From assembly GCF_021568795.1 (NCBI RefSeq), contig NZ_JAKGUE010000003.1:1-64000 (forward strand): 64,000 bases of DNA. The letters are read 5' to 3'. Below the pieces are notes generated by a model. The model did no database searches, was not told where the DNA came from, and saw only the letters and a program-made list of their open reading frames with translations. A program made the translations under genes and the position numbers. The DNA comes from Dethiosulfovibrio faecalis. Its GTDB lineage: Bacteria; Synergistota; Synergistia; Synergistales; Dethiosulfovibrionaceae. Positions 19,900 through 29,029 of the stretch are shown in pieces; the first letter of the stretch is position 1, and every line of letters starts with the position of its first letter.

Positions 19900-21368
19900 C
19901 TCTTCGACCTCTTTTCCGCCGCTCTCTCAAGCGCCTTGAACAGGGCCCTGGCCTTGTTCTCCGTCTCCATGTACTCCATCTCGGGAACCGAGTCGTAGAC
20001 TATGCCCGCCCCGGCCTGGACCGTTATCCTGTTGCCCCGTCGGCTCATCGTCCTTATGGCTATGCAGGTATCCATGTCGCCGTCGAAACCGACGTATCCC
20101 ACCGCTCCGGCGTAGGGCCCCCTCGGGGCGGGCTCGAGATCCTCTATGATCTCCATGGCCCTTATCTTCGGGGCACCGGAAACGGTCCCGGCGGGAAAGG
20201 ACGTCTCCAGTAGATCCAGGGCGGTCTCGTCGTGCCTTATACGACCCTCCACCTGCGACACCAGGTGCATCACCTGGGAATAGCGCTCCACCCCCAGAAG
20301 CTCGGTTACCTCGACGGAGCCGAAGGAGCAGGTGCGGCCCAGATCGTTTCTGGCAAGGTCCACCAGCATGACGTGTTCGGCCCTCTCCTTCTCGTCGGTG
20401 CGAAGCTCCTCTTCCAGCTCAAGGTCCCGCTCCTCCGAGGAGCCCCTCTTTCTGGTCCCCGCCAAAGGTCGGATAAGGGCTCTTCCCCTCTCAAGCTTCA
20501 CGTGCACCTCCGGAGAGGAACCTATCAGCTCCAGTCCGGGAAACTCCATCCTGAAAAGATAGGGCGACGGGTTTCCCTCACGGAGCGCCCGGTATATTTC
20601 GTCGGAGGAGAGATCCGTATCGGCGGAGAAGGCCTGCGACAGCACCACCTGACAGACGTCTCCCGCCACTATGTGCTCCTTGCCTTTCTCCACCATCTCC
20701 AGAAAATTTTTACGGTCCATCTCGGCCTCTATAGGGCCCACCTTTGCCGGACCGGTCGGGAGTTCCGCCGGAACGACGGTATCGATCGTTTTCGCCAGAT
20801 CTCCAAGAAAATCGACTGCCGACCGGTACAGATCTTCGACCTCTTTTTCCGAGGTCCCGGAAGGGATGCGGACGTTTCGGATCAGGAAGATCTCGTCGGT
20901 CTCGTGGTCCACTGCCACAACCGAGGTAAAACCCATGAGAACCGCCCTCGCCGTGTCCTCTTTCCTTAAACGGCGGTCCGTTCCGTGAAACAGGGGCTCC
21001 CAGGCCTCGGCCATGCCGTAGCCGAAATACCCCGCCACCCCTCCGGAGAAGGGAGGGAGCCCCTCCAGCTTCGGCCTTCTCACGTCGAGGTAGGAATCAA
21101 GCTCGGCCCTGAGGGACTCGCCGCCGTCGTCAACGGAGAAGGCCCTCTCGGGGTCGACCCCGACGAAGGAGTACCGTCCGGAACCTCCGCTCTCCAACAG
21201 AAAGGCCCCAAGGGCCGAGCGGTTCAGCCCCTGAAACAGATCGGCCGGATCGATCCCGTCGGCGGGACCTCGCCAGACCACCGGCACCATATCGTGTTCT
21301 TCAGCCATGGACCTGAAAAGGTCGACAGACGTGACGTCTCTACTCGGGACTTCCGTGAAAGCGCTCAT
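19896..21368 (-). CDS. trpE: Anthranilate synthase component I
   Basis: The 490-residue chorismate-using subunit, first structural gene of the trp operon. The N-terminal LLESGGSGRYSFVGVDP contains the family's tryptophan feedback site. Catalytic motifs include PLAGTRKRG, VDLARNDLGR and GTVSGAPKIRAM. It works with TrpG to convert chorismate and glutamine to anthranilate. The ATG has AGGAGG upstream. Transcription is probably controlled by the leader/attenuator immediately upstream (21404-21596). Confidence 0.96.
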   Translation of the reverse strand: MSAFTEVPSRDVTSVDLFRSMAEEHDMVPVVWRGPADGIDPADLFQGLNRSALGAFLLESGGSGRYSFVGVDPERAFSVDDGGESLRAELDSYLDVRRPKLEGLPPFSGGVAGYFGYGMAEAWEPLFHGTDRRLRKEDTARAVLMGFTSVVAVDHETDEIFLIRNVRIPSGTSEKEVEDLYRSAVDFLGDLAKTIDTVVPAELPTGPAKVGPIEAEMDRKNFLEMVEKGKEHIVAGDVCQVVLSQAFSADTDLSSDEIYRALREGNPSPYLFRMEFPGLELIGSSPEVHVKLERGRALIRPLAGTRKRGSSEERDLELEEELRTDEKERAEHVMLVDLARNDLGRTCSFGSVEVTELLGVERYSQVMHLVSQVEGRIRHDETALDLLETSFPAGTVSGAPKIRAMEIIEDLEPAPRGPYAGAVGYVGFDGDMDTCIAIRTMSRRGNRITVQAGAGIVYDSVPEMEYMETENKARALFKALERAAEKRSKR

Positions 21369-21403
21369 ACCCTACCTCCTTCGTTTTGATGAAAAAACAT
21401 AAT

Positions 21404-21442
21404 AAAAAAGGGAGAGGTCCCCTGCGGGCCTCTCCCTTTTTT
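21404..21442 (-). terminator. trp operon attenuator terminator
   Basis: A 14-bp perfect stem (AAAAAAGGGAGAGG/CCTCTCCCTTTTTT) ending in a T6 run lies 35 bp before trpE. An upstream segment ATGCCTCTCG (21459-21468, minus strand) can pair either with CGAGAGGCAT (21502-21511) or with GAGAGGC in the 5' half of this terminator. That gives mutually exclusive antiterminator and terminator forms. Confidence 0.9.
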
Positions 21443-21548
21443 ATTGCTGAAAATACGGCGAGAGGCATCAAAAGTGAATCCCCTTGGGGGATCCGCCTCC
21501 AATGCCTCTCGTTAAAAAGTGATGCTATCTATGGGCAATGGCGGCAGA

Positions 21549-21596
21549 CTAGTAGGTCTGCCACCACCAGTTTTGTCCTGAAAGAATTCGTTTCAT
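21549..21596 (-). CDS. trpL: trp operon leader peptide
   Basis: A 15-codon reading frame, MKRILSGQNWWWQTY-stop, has three consecutive Trp codons and GGAG upstream. The Trp codons and stop lie in one arm of a hairpin (21539-21549/21556-21566, 11 bp with one G-T). Ribosome stalling there when charged tRNA-Trp is scarce would open it. This is the classic translational attenuation design. Position and layout relative to the attenuator make the call strong even though the gene is tiny. Confidence 0.93.
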   Translation of the reverse strand: MKRILSGQNWWWQTY

Positions 21597-21632
21597 GATA
21601 ATCGCTCCAGTCGATTCGTGATTGTTGGGTAG

Positions 21633-21659
21633 TTTATACTCCGAATGAGAGGGTGTCAA
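21633..21659 (-). promoter_or_regulatory. Probable sigma-70 promoter of the trp operon
   Basis: On the minus strand TTGACA (21654-21659) and TATAAA (21633-21638) are 15 bp apart, slightly short of the ideal 17, followed about 35 bp later by the leader peptide. It lies in the divergence-free gap after the minus-strand AlbA-domain gene. Confidence 0.65.
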
Positions 21660-21677
21660 GGGGAAATCTTTCGAAAC

Positions 21678-22826
21678 CTAACGACGCAATATAATACACT
21701 TGAAGACATTACCATCACGATCATCGATAAATTCAATATCGGGATACTGCGCCAAAGCACGTATAATCCCGGATCCAAAACCACGGTAAGGCAAAATCTG
21801 ATAGGCGAACGAAGCCAACACAGGATTACGGGTATTGGAGTTTCCAGCCTTGATGTTCTCCACCGTCAGATTGTTAGGCAGATGTCCGGGACTGATTATC
21901 TCTATCCTGTCGGAGAATACAAACACCCTCACAGGAGCGGATATAAAATAATCTCTATGGACAAGGGCATTAGCCACAAGCTCTTCTAAGACAACCCGAG
22001 GTACTTCAGGTTTTCCTATACTGTTGACGCCCTGCTCTCCTTGAATATGTTTGATGTTTTCCAATATGAAATTTATAGTTTTTTGAAAAATATCGGATAT
22101 TTTCCCGACAATATCTCTACTATCGATGTATTCTTCCGTAGCAATGCTGGTGCCAGGGAAAACCGCAGCTTTGACTATGTAAGCAGGGAGATGCATTTCT
22201 GGAAAACTAGAAAACAACAACGTCCCCGTAATATTCAATAAGCCATCTTTACCAAGGTTGAGATTGGTTATAAGCTGATCCAGAGGAACTTCCTGGTCTT
22301 CAAGAGATTTACCATATCGTTTTTGAAAAAAATCCTTGAAATAAGACATATCAAGATCAGCTATGGTGACTCCATCGACTAGAGTTACGTCCGCATGAAT
22401 CATACCGGATTGCTTAAACAATCGCTGTATCTCCTCACGAGAAGTAGCCTTACGTTTGTCCGCACCGTTTTTAACCCAAATCACGCCATTTTTATCTTGA
22501 TAAGGCTTGTTGTTTCCCTTAGGGACATTCACGACAAGGATATGCTTCCCATCGATCGTAAAAATTTCCGTCAAAGGATTGATGGAAGGCCTCACATTCT
22601 GACTGGCCGTATTGGATAAAAGCTGATTGAAACTCTGGATATCCTTTTGTTCTAATCCTACGATCTCTCCATCATCGTCGACACCTAAGAAAAGCTTGCC
22701 TCCCAAAGAGTTACTGAAAGCGACGAGCTCATGGGCCAAACTATCGGCATTCACTATTTTCTTTTTAAACTGATTCTTGCTATCCTCACCTTGCGTAAGA
22801 ACCTGTAAGATATCTACGATTTCCAT
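21678..22826 (-). CDS. AlbA_2/HATPase-domain protein (putative DNA-binding ATPase)
   Basis: A 382-residue protein of the ATP-binding Schlafen/AlbA_2 group. The N-terminal domain (about 10-130) shows NQFKKK...LVAFSNSLGGKLFLGVDDDG. The C-terminal part resembles HATPase_c_4 (ELVANALVHRDY...RGFGSGIIRAL). Such proteins are often called transcriptional regulators, but many belong to defence loci. Its start lies 13 bp inside the end of the PHP-ATPase gene, so the two are translated as a pair. The pair is AT-rich relative to the trp operon, suggesting transfer. Function is not established. Confidence 0.75.
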   Translation of the reverse strand: MEIVDILQVLTQGEDSKNQFKKKIVNADSLAHELVAFSNSLGGKLFLGVDDDGEIVGLEQKDIQSFNQLLSNTASQNVRPSINPLTEIFTIDGKHILVVNVPKGNNKPYQDKNGVIWVKNGADKRKATSREEIQRLFKQSGMIHADVTLVDGVTIADLDMSYFKDFFQKRYGKSLEDQEVPLDQLITNLNLGKDGLLNITGTLLFSSFPEMHLPAYIVKAAVFPGTSIATEEYIDSRDIVGKISDIFQKTINFILENIKHIQGEQGVNSIGKPEVPRVVLEELVANALVHRDYFISAPVRVFVFSDRIEIISPGHLPNNLTVENIKAGNSNTRNPVLASFAYQILPYRGFGSGIIRALAQYPDIEFIDDRDGNVFKCIILRR

Positions 22827-25462
22827 ATTTGATAAATCTCCTTACGACGGTTGAAGGCCTCTCTGCCACCTTCCATAATGCGAATTACAGTCTGTTGAAT
22901 CCCACGATCATCGATGCTGCCGGACTGGACCTGAACTGAATCTTCAGCAAAAGAGCAGCCATGAACCAGCTCCGCGTCGCCAAGAACGGGGATATTAGGG
23001 TTATGGGTGGCAAAAATGAACTGAACTGTCGGCTTCATCTGCCTTATCAATTTTATAACATCCTCGTAGATCGTCTGATTATCCAAGTCATCTTCCGGCT
23101 GATCTATTATGACTAAATCGTTTTCCCTTTGACTTAAAACGAACAGAATCAGAGCGGAAGCCCGCTGCCCCAAAGAATGATTTTTCAACTCTTTATCGTG
23201 ATATCTAATAGTAAACTTATTAGGTCTCTGCCATGTCAGAAGAGTTTTCAAGTTGTCCATAAAACGATCTACCAAGTTTTGCGGATTACTTCCGAAAAAA
23301 GCCTTTGCATTTTCGAAATCCTTATATATATCGATAAAATCGACATAACGATCCACGATCCCCCGATAAGTGCTTTCTCTAACTCCACTGCCTTTGAAGA
23401 TCTCTTTCATAAAGGAGAGATATTCCTGCGAATCCTCCTTGTATCCAAACTCTATCGATAACGGAGAATCCTCAGAGATGATTTCGCCCAGTTCTGATTT
23501 TATAACGTTGAACTCCTCAAGCCAGAGGTCGTTCAACGCAGCAAGCTCGGTCAAAAGAACGTCTCGCAATCCAGCCTGTCGATCGATTTGTTTCTCAAAT
23601 TCGGCAATAAACTGATTAGCCCTAGACAACCTCTGTTTTAACTTTAAAAACTCATCGGTGCTGATGTTTTGAATGCCGCTGTCATGCAACTGAACGGACA
23701 GCTTTCGTTCTACATCGGCAAACTCCTCTAACATGCCCCTGCGGATACGTAAAAAGTCTTCCTTGCATTCGGACAAAGATTTTCGAGCATTTTTTTCCTC
23801 TCTTAGCCACTCCTTGATACGAGTGACAAAAGACACGTACATCTCGTAATGTTCATAAAATCTATCGAATAAGCTACCGTTATTCACCGACACATAACCT
23901 TTAAAATTACGAATCTCGTCTTCGTTGCGGGCAAGCAAATCCTCCAGGTCGAAGACAAAAGCCTCGACCAAACCGATACCTTTTTCAAGGATTTGAGCGT
24001 CCTTGTCAAAATCCAATCTTTTCTTTAGTTTTTCCTCGACACCGTTATCCCGATAAAGCTTTAGGCGATACTCTGTGTCCTTCCGAATTTCTCTCTGTTC
24101 CTCTATCTGCTCCTGGACACCGTCGACTTTAAGCATGTGGTCTACAGCTTCCACGACTCTGCGCTTTTGTCCCTCGATCTTACGACGAACTTCCTCCAAT
24201 CGGGATCCTAAAAGCTTATCCACCAAATCTTTCTCAAAACCATGACCGGTATTGGATAGATCTTTTTGTCCAAAATAGATAGGTTTATGGACCACCGTCT
24301 CTCTGATGGAAACCCCAGGTTGTAGCTTACCGTCGATCAGGACATCGGAATAGGTTTCCCCCCAGACCCGTCGAATCGTGTAGAGTTGCCCATGTCGATC
24401 CACGGCTTCGATCTCCACTTTTCCTCCGCTTCCCAAAGCAAAGCCAACCAACTCCTCTTTGTATCTCTGATCCACGGCATTCTTTCCAAAAGGGATGTCA
24501 AGACAATAGCGAAGGACTTCCAGCACAGAGGACTTGCCGCTACCTCTGATACCGATCAAGGTATTCAACTCCGGCGAAAAGTTAAGCTCCTTGCCATTTA
24601 ATATTCCTCCGGTAAAGCGAACGCACCGAATATGGGAATGGTCATGTAGTACCGGCTCGGAGGACACTCGACTTCCTTTATCGATCAGAGCAAATTTTAC
24701 CGCATCAAAAGAGAGGGCACCAAGTTTGAGAAAACAGCGCCTTCCTCTACCGATCTCCTCGATGGACTTACAGTCCGAGCCCTCTACCTCTGCGGGATAC
24801 CAGTCACCAAGCCAGTCTTTTATCTTGGTACGACAGACCGAGTCTTCCTTATGGTACGTTCTGACCTTTTGAAATCCAAGACAACGTCGCCTTACCGATT
24901 CATATCTACTCTCGGCAAAATCCTTAAGCCTCCCACCGGACATCTCTTTCCACAAGCCGTTGCTTTGCTCAACATGGGCAAAAATCAAAAAGTAGTCCCG
25001 TGCGGTCTTATCCAGCTCCTCCACTGCCTGAAGAATCGTCTTATCGCTACGACCGTTTTCGTGCTGGTACTCCGACTCCGCTTTCCCGGGAAACATGCTC
25101 GAGATAAAAGGCGATATATAGTCATTCCCATTTTCCAACCATCTGTCTTCAAAAACGATCAGGGTATGAACGCCGTTTGAACCGTCGCTGGTCGATAACT
25201 CAACTCCTGGGAGCAGACAGATACCCTCCTTTTTCGCCGTTTTCCTGAGGGCTTTGAACTCTGACAGGTTAAATTTATTATGGTTCGTTATAACTCCAAG
25301 ACCGATACCTGCTTGAACTAAACCATCGACGTAATTTGAGTAATAATAGTCCTCGTCTTCGGTGTAGATAAACTCCTTATCGACATTGGTATGGAGATGA
25401 AAATCAGCTCGAAGCCAGGTAGAGCCATAACTAAATAAATCAAACGAACTTTCTTTATTCAT
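22814..25462 (-). CDS. PHP-domain SMC-like ATPase (TrlF-type)
   Basis: An 882-residue fusion. Residues 1-230 form a PHP phosphoesterase (DFHLHT with H22/H24, then TNHN and GVELS). The rest is an SMC/ABC-type ATPase: Walker A IGIRGSGKSSVLE near 300, a coiled-coil insert about 430-690, signature HSLGQRASAL, Walker B VIIDQPEDDLD and the switch histidine in FATHNPN. This matches TrlF-family AAA-like ATPases. I infer a nuclease-linked DNA sensor, since PHP plus SMC proteins recur in antiphage loci; substrate and activity are untested. It is coupled to the AlbA-domain gene. Confidence 0.8.
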   Translation of the reverse strand: MNKESSFDLFSYGSTWLRADFHLHTNVDKEFIYTEDEDYYYSNYVDGLVQAGIGLGVITNHNKFNLSEFKALRKTAKKEGICLLPGVELSTSDGSNGVHTLIVFEDRWLENGNDYISPFISSMFPGKAESEYQHENGRSDKTILQAVEELDKTARDYFLIFAHVEQSNGLWKEMSGGRLKDFAESRYESVRRRCLGFQKVRTYHKEDSVCRTKIKDWLGDWYPAEVEGSDCKSIEEIGRGRRCFLKLGALSFDAVKFALIDKGSRVSSEPVLHDHSHIRCVRFTGGILNGKELNFSPELNTLIGIRGSGKSSVLEVLRYCLDIPFGKNAVDQRYKEELVGFALGSGGKVEIEAVDRHGQLYTIRRVWGETYSDVLIDGKLQPGVSIRETVVHKPIYFGQKDLSNTGHGFEKDLVDKLLGSRLEEVRRKIEGQKRRVVEAVDHMLKVDGVQEQIEEQREIRKDTEYRLKLYRDNGVEEKLKKRLDFDKDAQILEKGIGLVEAFVFDLEDLLARNEDEIRNFKGYVSVNNGSLFDRFYEHYEMYVSFVTRIKEWLREEKNARKSLSECKEDFLRIRRGMLEEFADVERKLSVQLHDSGIQNISTDEFLKLKQRLSRANQFIAEFEKQIDRQAGLRDVLLTELAALNDLWLEEFNVIKSELGEIISEDSPLSIEFGYKEDSQEYLSFMKEIFKGSGVRESTYRGIVDRYVDFIDIYKDFENAKAFFGSNPQNLVDRFMDNLKTLLTWQRPNKFTIRYHDKELKNHSLGQRASALILFVLSQRENDLVIIDQPEDDLDNQTIYEDVIKLIRQMKPTVQFIFATHNPNIPVLGDAELVHGCSFAEDSVQVQSGSIDDRGIQQTVIRIMEGGREAFNRRKEIYQIWKS

Positions 25463-25515
25463 TCGGCATCCCCCTGTTTAAAATACTTAAGCCCTTCTAT
25501 TGAGCAATATTACAT

Positions 25516-25544
25516 CGTCGAGAAGCAAGAAACACCTCTCGACG
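25516..25544 (-). terminator. Weak hairpin after the SPFH gene
   Basis: CGTCGAGA pairs with TCTCGACG across a 13-base loop, 28 bases beyond the SPFH stop. No T-run follows, so termination strength is uncertain. Confidence 0.3.
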
Positions 25545-25572
25545 AAAAATCGAAAATCCATCGCACAAGAGA

Positions 25573-26532
25573 TTACGCCCGCTCCTTGAACAACTCCTTC
25601 ATAGCCCCTACGGAACTCAGTATGGACGACGCTTCGTACGGCAGGTAGACCATCTTGGTCTTGTCTCCGGCGGACATTTCCTTTAGAGACTCCAGATATT
25701 TCAGGGCAACCAGATAGGACGTCGGATCCTTGCTTCCGGCGTGGGCCGTCAGGGCCTCGGAGATCTTGGACAGAGCCTCGGCCTCTGCCTCGGCAAGCCT
25801 TATCCTGGCGTTGGCCATTCCCTCGGCCTCCAGCTCGATAGCCCGTTTCTTTCCCTCAGCTCGGTTAACCTCGGCGTCCCTCTGTCCATTGGCCTCGGTT
25901 ACAACGGCCCGCCTGGTTCTCTCCGCCTCCATCTGGCGCTGCATGGCGGTCTGTACCGACTCGGGAGGATTTACGTCCTGGATCTCAACCCTGGTAACCT
26001 TCACTCCCCAGACGTCGCTGGCCTCGTCAAGAGTGCTCCTGAGGCTCTCGTTTATCTCGGACCTTTTACTGAAAATCTCGTCCAGCTCCATCTCGCCCAT
26101 TACGCTTCTCAGAGAAGTCTGGGTAAGCTTCTCCAGGGCCATAGGCAGGTTCGCTATCTCGTAGATGGCCTTGAAAGGATCGCTGATCTGAAAGTAAAGC
26201 ATTGCGTTAATCTCCATGACCACGTTGTCCCGAGAGATTATGTTCTGCTTGGGAAAGTCCAGGATCTGCTCTCTCATATCCAGACTGGACGTCTTGCGTA
26301 AACCTCTTCTGAAAACCCACTCCGTCGCCTTGGGACGATCCAGCACGGGAAAGATGAAGTTGACCCCCGGCGAAAGGACGCGATGGAACTTGCCGAGACG
26401 CTCCACCACGACCCTGTGGGCCTGAGGAACTATCTTTATCCCCGATAGGAGGATCACCACCGCGAAAAAGGCGAAGAAAACCAAAACCGCAAAATCCATG
26501 GAATCCTGAACCACCCATATTATCTCCTGCAT
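25573..26532 (-). CDS. SPFH/band 7 (stomatin-like) membrane protein
   Basis: A 319-residue stomatin/prohibitin-type protein. It has one N-terminal membrane helix (about 10-32), a band-7 domain starting IVPQAHRVVVERLGKFHRVL, and a coiled-coil C-terminal region rich in EAEGMANARIRLAEAEAEAL. These scaffold proteins form membrane microdomain rings. The frame is open further upstream, but GGAGGTG sits just before ATG 26532 and the upstream part is out of frame with NfeD, so I use this start. It follows nfeD by 8 bp; the pair is a classic partnership, often with a protease missing here. Confidence 0.9.
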   Translation of the reverse strand: MQEIIWVVQDSMDFAVLVFFAFFAVVILLSGIKIVPQAHRVVVERLGKFHRVLSPGVNFIFPVLDRPKATEWVFRRGLRKTSSLDMREQILDFPKQNIISRDNVVMEINAMLYFQISDPFKAIYEIANLPMALEKLTQTSLRSVMGEMELDEIFSKRSEINESLRSTLDEASDVWGVKVTRVEIQDVNPPESVQTAMQRQMEAERTRRAVVTEANGQRDAEVNRAEGKKRAIELEAEGMANARIRLAEAEAEALSKISEALTAHAGSKDPTSYLVALKYLESLKEMSAGDKTKMVYLPYEASSILSSVGAMKELFKERA

Positions 26533-26540
26533 ACCAAAGG

Positions 26541-27035
26541 TCACCTCCGCTCGTCTTCTTCGGAAACCCTGCCGGACTCCCGTATCATCACCTTGGCCCC
26601 CGAAACCCGAACGACCTCCACTTCCGTCCCCTCGGGAACGGAACGTCCATCCACATGAAAGGCCCACCACTGGGATCCTCTGAGCTTGACGTATCCTCCG
26701 CCGGTCTCTCCGGACGGGATGGCCTTGACTACCACGCCCAGAGAGCCGACCATGCCGTCCACGTCCGACTTTCGCTCCTTGGCCCCGTAAAGATGGCGCA
26801 CCACCGACGGACGGATCAGCCACAGTCCGGCCAAAGAGGACAGAGCGAAGACCGCCAACGCCAGGCGACCGTCAAGAGACGCCCCCGCTAGGGACGGCCA
26901 TACCAACCCCAACGCCAAAGGAGGAAGACAGGCCAAGGCAAAACATCCCAACACGAACCCGGGAGAGGCTATCTCTCCTATGAAAAGCACGATAGCCAGA
27001 ACGGCCCAAAACTGCCACAGTGACAAAAACGCCAT
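26541..27035 (-). CDS. nfeD: NfeD family protein
   Basis: A 164-residue protein with three or four N-terminal hydrophobic helices (5-80) and a C-terminal OB-fold (about 90-155; GMVGSLGVVVKAI...VEVVRVSGAKVMI). This short NfeD type lacks the ClpP-like protease of long NfeD. It accompanies SPFH proteins and probably controls their assembly. It is the first gene of the pair, with GGAG before its ATG. Confidence 0.88.
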   Translation of the reverse strand: MAFLSLWQFWAVLAIVLFIGEIASPGFVLGCFALACLPPLALGLVWPSLAGASLDGRLALAVFALSSLAGLWLIRPSVVRHLYGAKERKSDVDGMVGSLGVVVKAIPSGETGGGYVKLRGSQWWAFHVDGRSVPEGTEVEVVRVSGAKVMIRESGRVSEEDERR

Positions 27036-27079
27036 ATCTCCACCGCTCCTCTACTTCACAAACACCGATGATCCCTACG

Positions 27080-27589
27080 TCAGCAAAGATCGTCCCAGGC
27101 CACGTACTTATGCAGAGTCTCCACGAATTTTGAAAGCCCTTCCCCGTCCTCCGATGAAAAACGTTTCCGAAGAGGACTGTCCAGATCCAGGACCCCCAAT
27201 ACCCGGCCCTCCCGCATCAGAGGAAGGACGATCTCCGAGGCGGATGCCCCGTCGCAGGCGATATGCCCGGGGAAAAGCTCCACGTCCGGCACGATCTGAA
27301 TTTCTCCGGTTCGAGCCGCCGCACCGCAGACGCCTTTGTCCAAAGGAATGCGGGTACAGGCCGGTTTGCCCTGAAATGGCCCCAGAACAAGGGAGTTTTC
27401 CTTTTCTCTCATCAGATAGAACCCCGCCCAGTTCAGATCGTCCAGAAGCAGATAGAGCAACGCCGCGGCGTTGGCCAGATTTGCCAGGGGATCGGGCTCC
27501 TCGCAGATCAAGCCGAGAAGTTTGGCGTTTACGTAGTTGTAGAGCTGCTCCGACGTTTCCGTCTCTATTTTCAGGATTTCCTTGGACAT
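27080..27589 (-). CDS. msrC: Free methionine-(R)-sulfoxide reductase (GAF domain)
   Basis: A 169-residue single GAF-domain enzyme reducing free methionine-R-sulfoxide. The three family cysteines are present at C78 (GKPACTRI), C88 (KGVCGAA) and C112 (PGHIACDGAS), with the same spacing as the E. coli enzyme. SEIVLP is also conserved. I prefer ATG 27589 with GAGGAG upstream over a TTG two codons earlier. It is likely a cytosolic oxidative-stress repair enzyme and is divergent from the NhaC gene. Confidence 0.9.
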   Translation of the reverse strand: MSKEILKIETETSEQLYNYVNAKLLGLICEEPDPLANLANAAALLYLLLDDLNWAGFYLMREKENSLVLGPFQGKPACTRIPLDKGVCGAAARTGEIQIVPDVELFPGHIACDGASASEIVLPLMREGRVLGVLDLDSPLRKRFSSEDGEGLSKFVETLHKYVAWDDLC

Positions 27590-27666
27590 AGACAAACACT
27601 CCTCTTTTACTGTGCTAAGCTAGCTGAAGATCAACGGACAAACCCTACAGAATCGGCGGTCATAAC

Positions 27667-28983
27667 ATGGACATTATAACCCTGTTGCTCTTCATTATAG
27701 CCCTTACGACCTGCATCGCCCTGGACATATCCATTCTGCTGGCTCTTTCGGCGGGATACTGCATATTCTTCGTTCACGCACGGTTCAGAGGCTATTCGAC
27801 TAGATCTATACTCAAGATGTCCCTCGAAGGCCTTTATACCGTCAGGAACGTCGTCATGATCCTTCTCCTGATCGGGGTTCTGACGGCCCTGTGGCGAGCT
27901 TCCGGCACCATCCCGGCCATAGTCAGCTACTCCTCCAGGCTGGTGAAACCCTCTCTTATGGTACTGATGACCTTTCTGCTCAACTGCCTGGTATCGTTTC
28001 TGACCGGAACCGCCTTCGGAGCAGCCGCAACCATGGGAGTCATATGCATGACCATGGCTCTTTCCATAGGGATAAACCCTGCGATCGCCGGAGGAGCGAT
28101 TTTATCGGGAATCTACTTCGGCGACCGATGCTCGCCGGTATCCACGAGCGCCTTGCTCGTCGCAGGAATTACCTCGACGAACCTGTACAGAAACATCGGC
28201 GCCATGATGAGATCGTCGGCAGTTCCCTTCCTGATAACCTGTCTGATCTATGCCGTGGCGGGCTTCCTCCTGCCTCATCAGCCGATGACGGATAAAGCCA
28301 TACAGACCGTCTTCGAGAAAAGCTTCAAACTCGGCTGGATACCGCTGCTTCCGGCCGTAATCATACTGATAATGTCGTTTTTTCGGATCAACGTGAGATA
28401 CACCATCGGAGCCAGCGTTCTCTGTGCCGCCGCGATCTACGTTATGTATCAAGCCCGGGAATTTTCATCCCTTCCCGGGCTCGTGGTCTACGGCTATAGG
28501 GCGACAGATACTCAGCTTGCGGCCCTCATGGACGGTGGAGGCATTCTGTCTATGCTCAGGGTGGTGGCCATAGTCTCCATCTCCTCCTCCTACGCCGGAA
28601 TCTTCGAGAAAACCGGCCTGTTGAACTCGCTGAAGAGACAGGTCAACGGCCTGGCCGACAGGATCTCGCCCTTCGGCGCCATGCTTCTGGGTTCGGTCGT
28701 CTGCGGAGTAATAGCCTGCAATCAGACCTTGACCATAATGCTAACCCATCAGATATGCCAGGGCCTGAACATCGACCAAGAACGGTTAGCCCTGAACCTG
28801 GAGGACACAGCTGTCCTGACCGCTCCTCTGATTCCCTGGACCACTGCGGCGGCGGTGCCTCTGGTGTACATATCCGCACCGACGACGAGCATTCTGGCTG
28901 CCTGCTATCTGTATTTGGTACCGCTTTGGGGACTGGTCGGAGGAAGGACGTTAATAAAAAAAGGAATTGGCCTGAAATCTTGA
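27667..28983 (+). CDS. nhaC: NhaC family Na+/H+ antiporter
   Basis: A 438-residue integral membrane protein of the NhaC type with about 11 helices. Recognisable segments are SGIYFGDRCSPVSTSALLVA, SISSSYAGIFEKTGLL and DTAVLTAPLIPWTTAAA. NhaC relatives in fermenters often act as amino-acid or dicarboxylate carriers as well as sodium exporters, so the substrate is open. It has a weak RBS and stands alone upstream of the antitoxin-like gene. A second, less similar NhaC lies at 60513-62012. Confidence 0.85.
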   Translation: MDIITLLLFIIALTTCIALDISILLALSAGYCIFFVHARFRGYSTRSILKMSLEGLYTVRNVVMILLLIGVLTALWRASGTIPAIVSYSSRLVKPSLMVLMTFLLNCLVSFLTGTAFGAAATMGVICMTMALSIGINPAIAGGAILSGIYFGDRCSPVSTSALLVAGITSTNLYRNIGAMMRSSAVPFLITCLIYAVAGFLLPHQPMTDKAIQTVFEKSFKLGWIPLLPAVIILIMSFFRINVRYTIGASVLCAAAIYVMYQAREFSSLPGLVVYGYRATDTQLAALMDGGGILSMLRVVAIVSISSSYAGIFEKTGLLNSLKRQVNGLADRISPFGAMLLGSVVCGVIACNQTLTIMLTHQICQGLNIDQERLALNLEDTAVLTAPLIPWTTAAAVPLVYISAPTTSILAACYLYLVPLWGLVGGRTLIKKGIGLKS

Positions 28984-29029
28984 TCTGTTGTTATCGTACC
29001 GCACAATATCGTTACAGGAGGCGAGATAG

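Noticed and set aside
26824-27035. Fusion of SPFH protein to an upstream 97-residue segment in the same frame (26533-26823)
   Set aside because: That segment is the wrong frame of nfeD and has no similarity to SPFH proteins. The RBS at 26540 supports the shorter protein.
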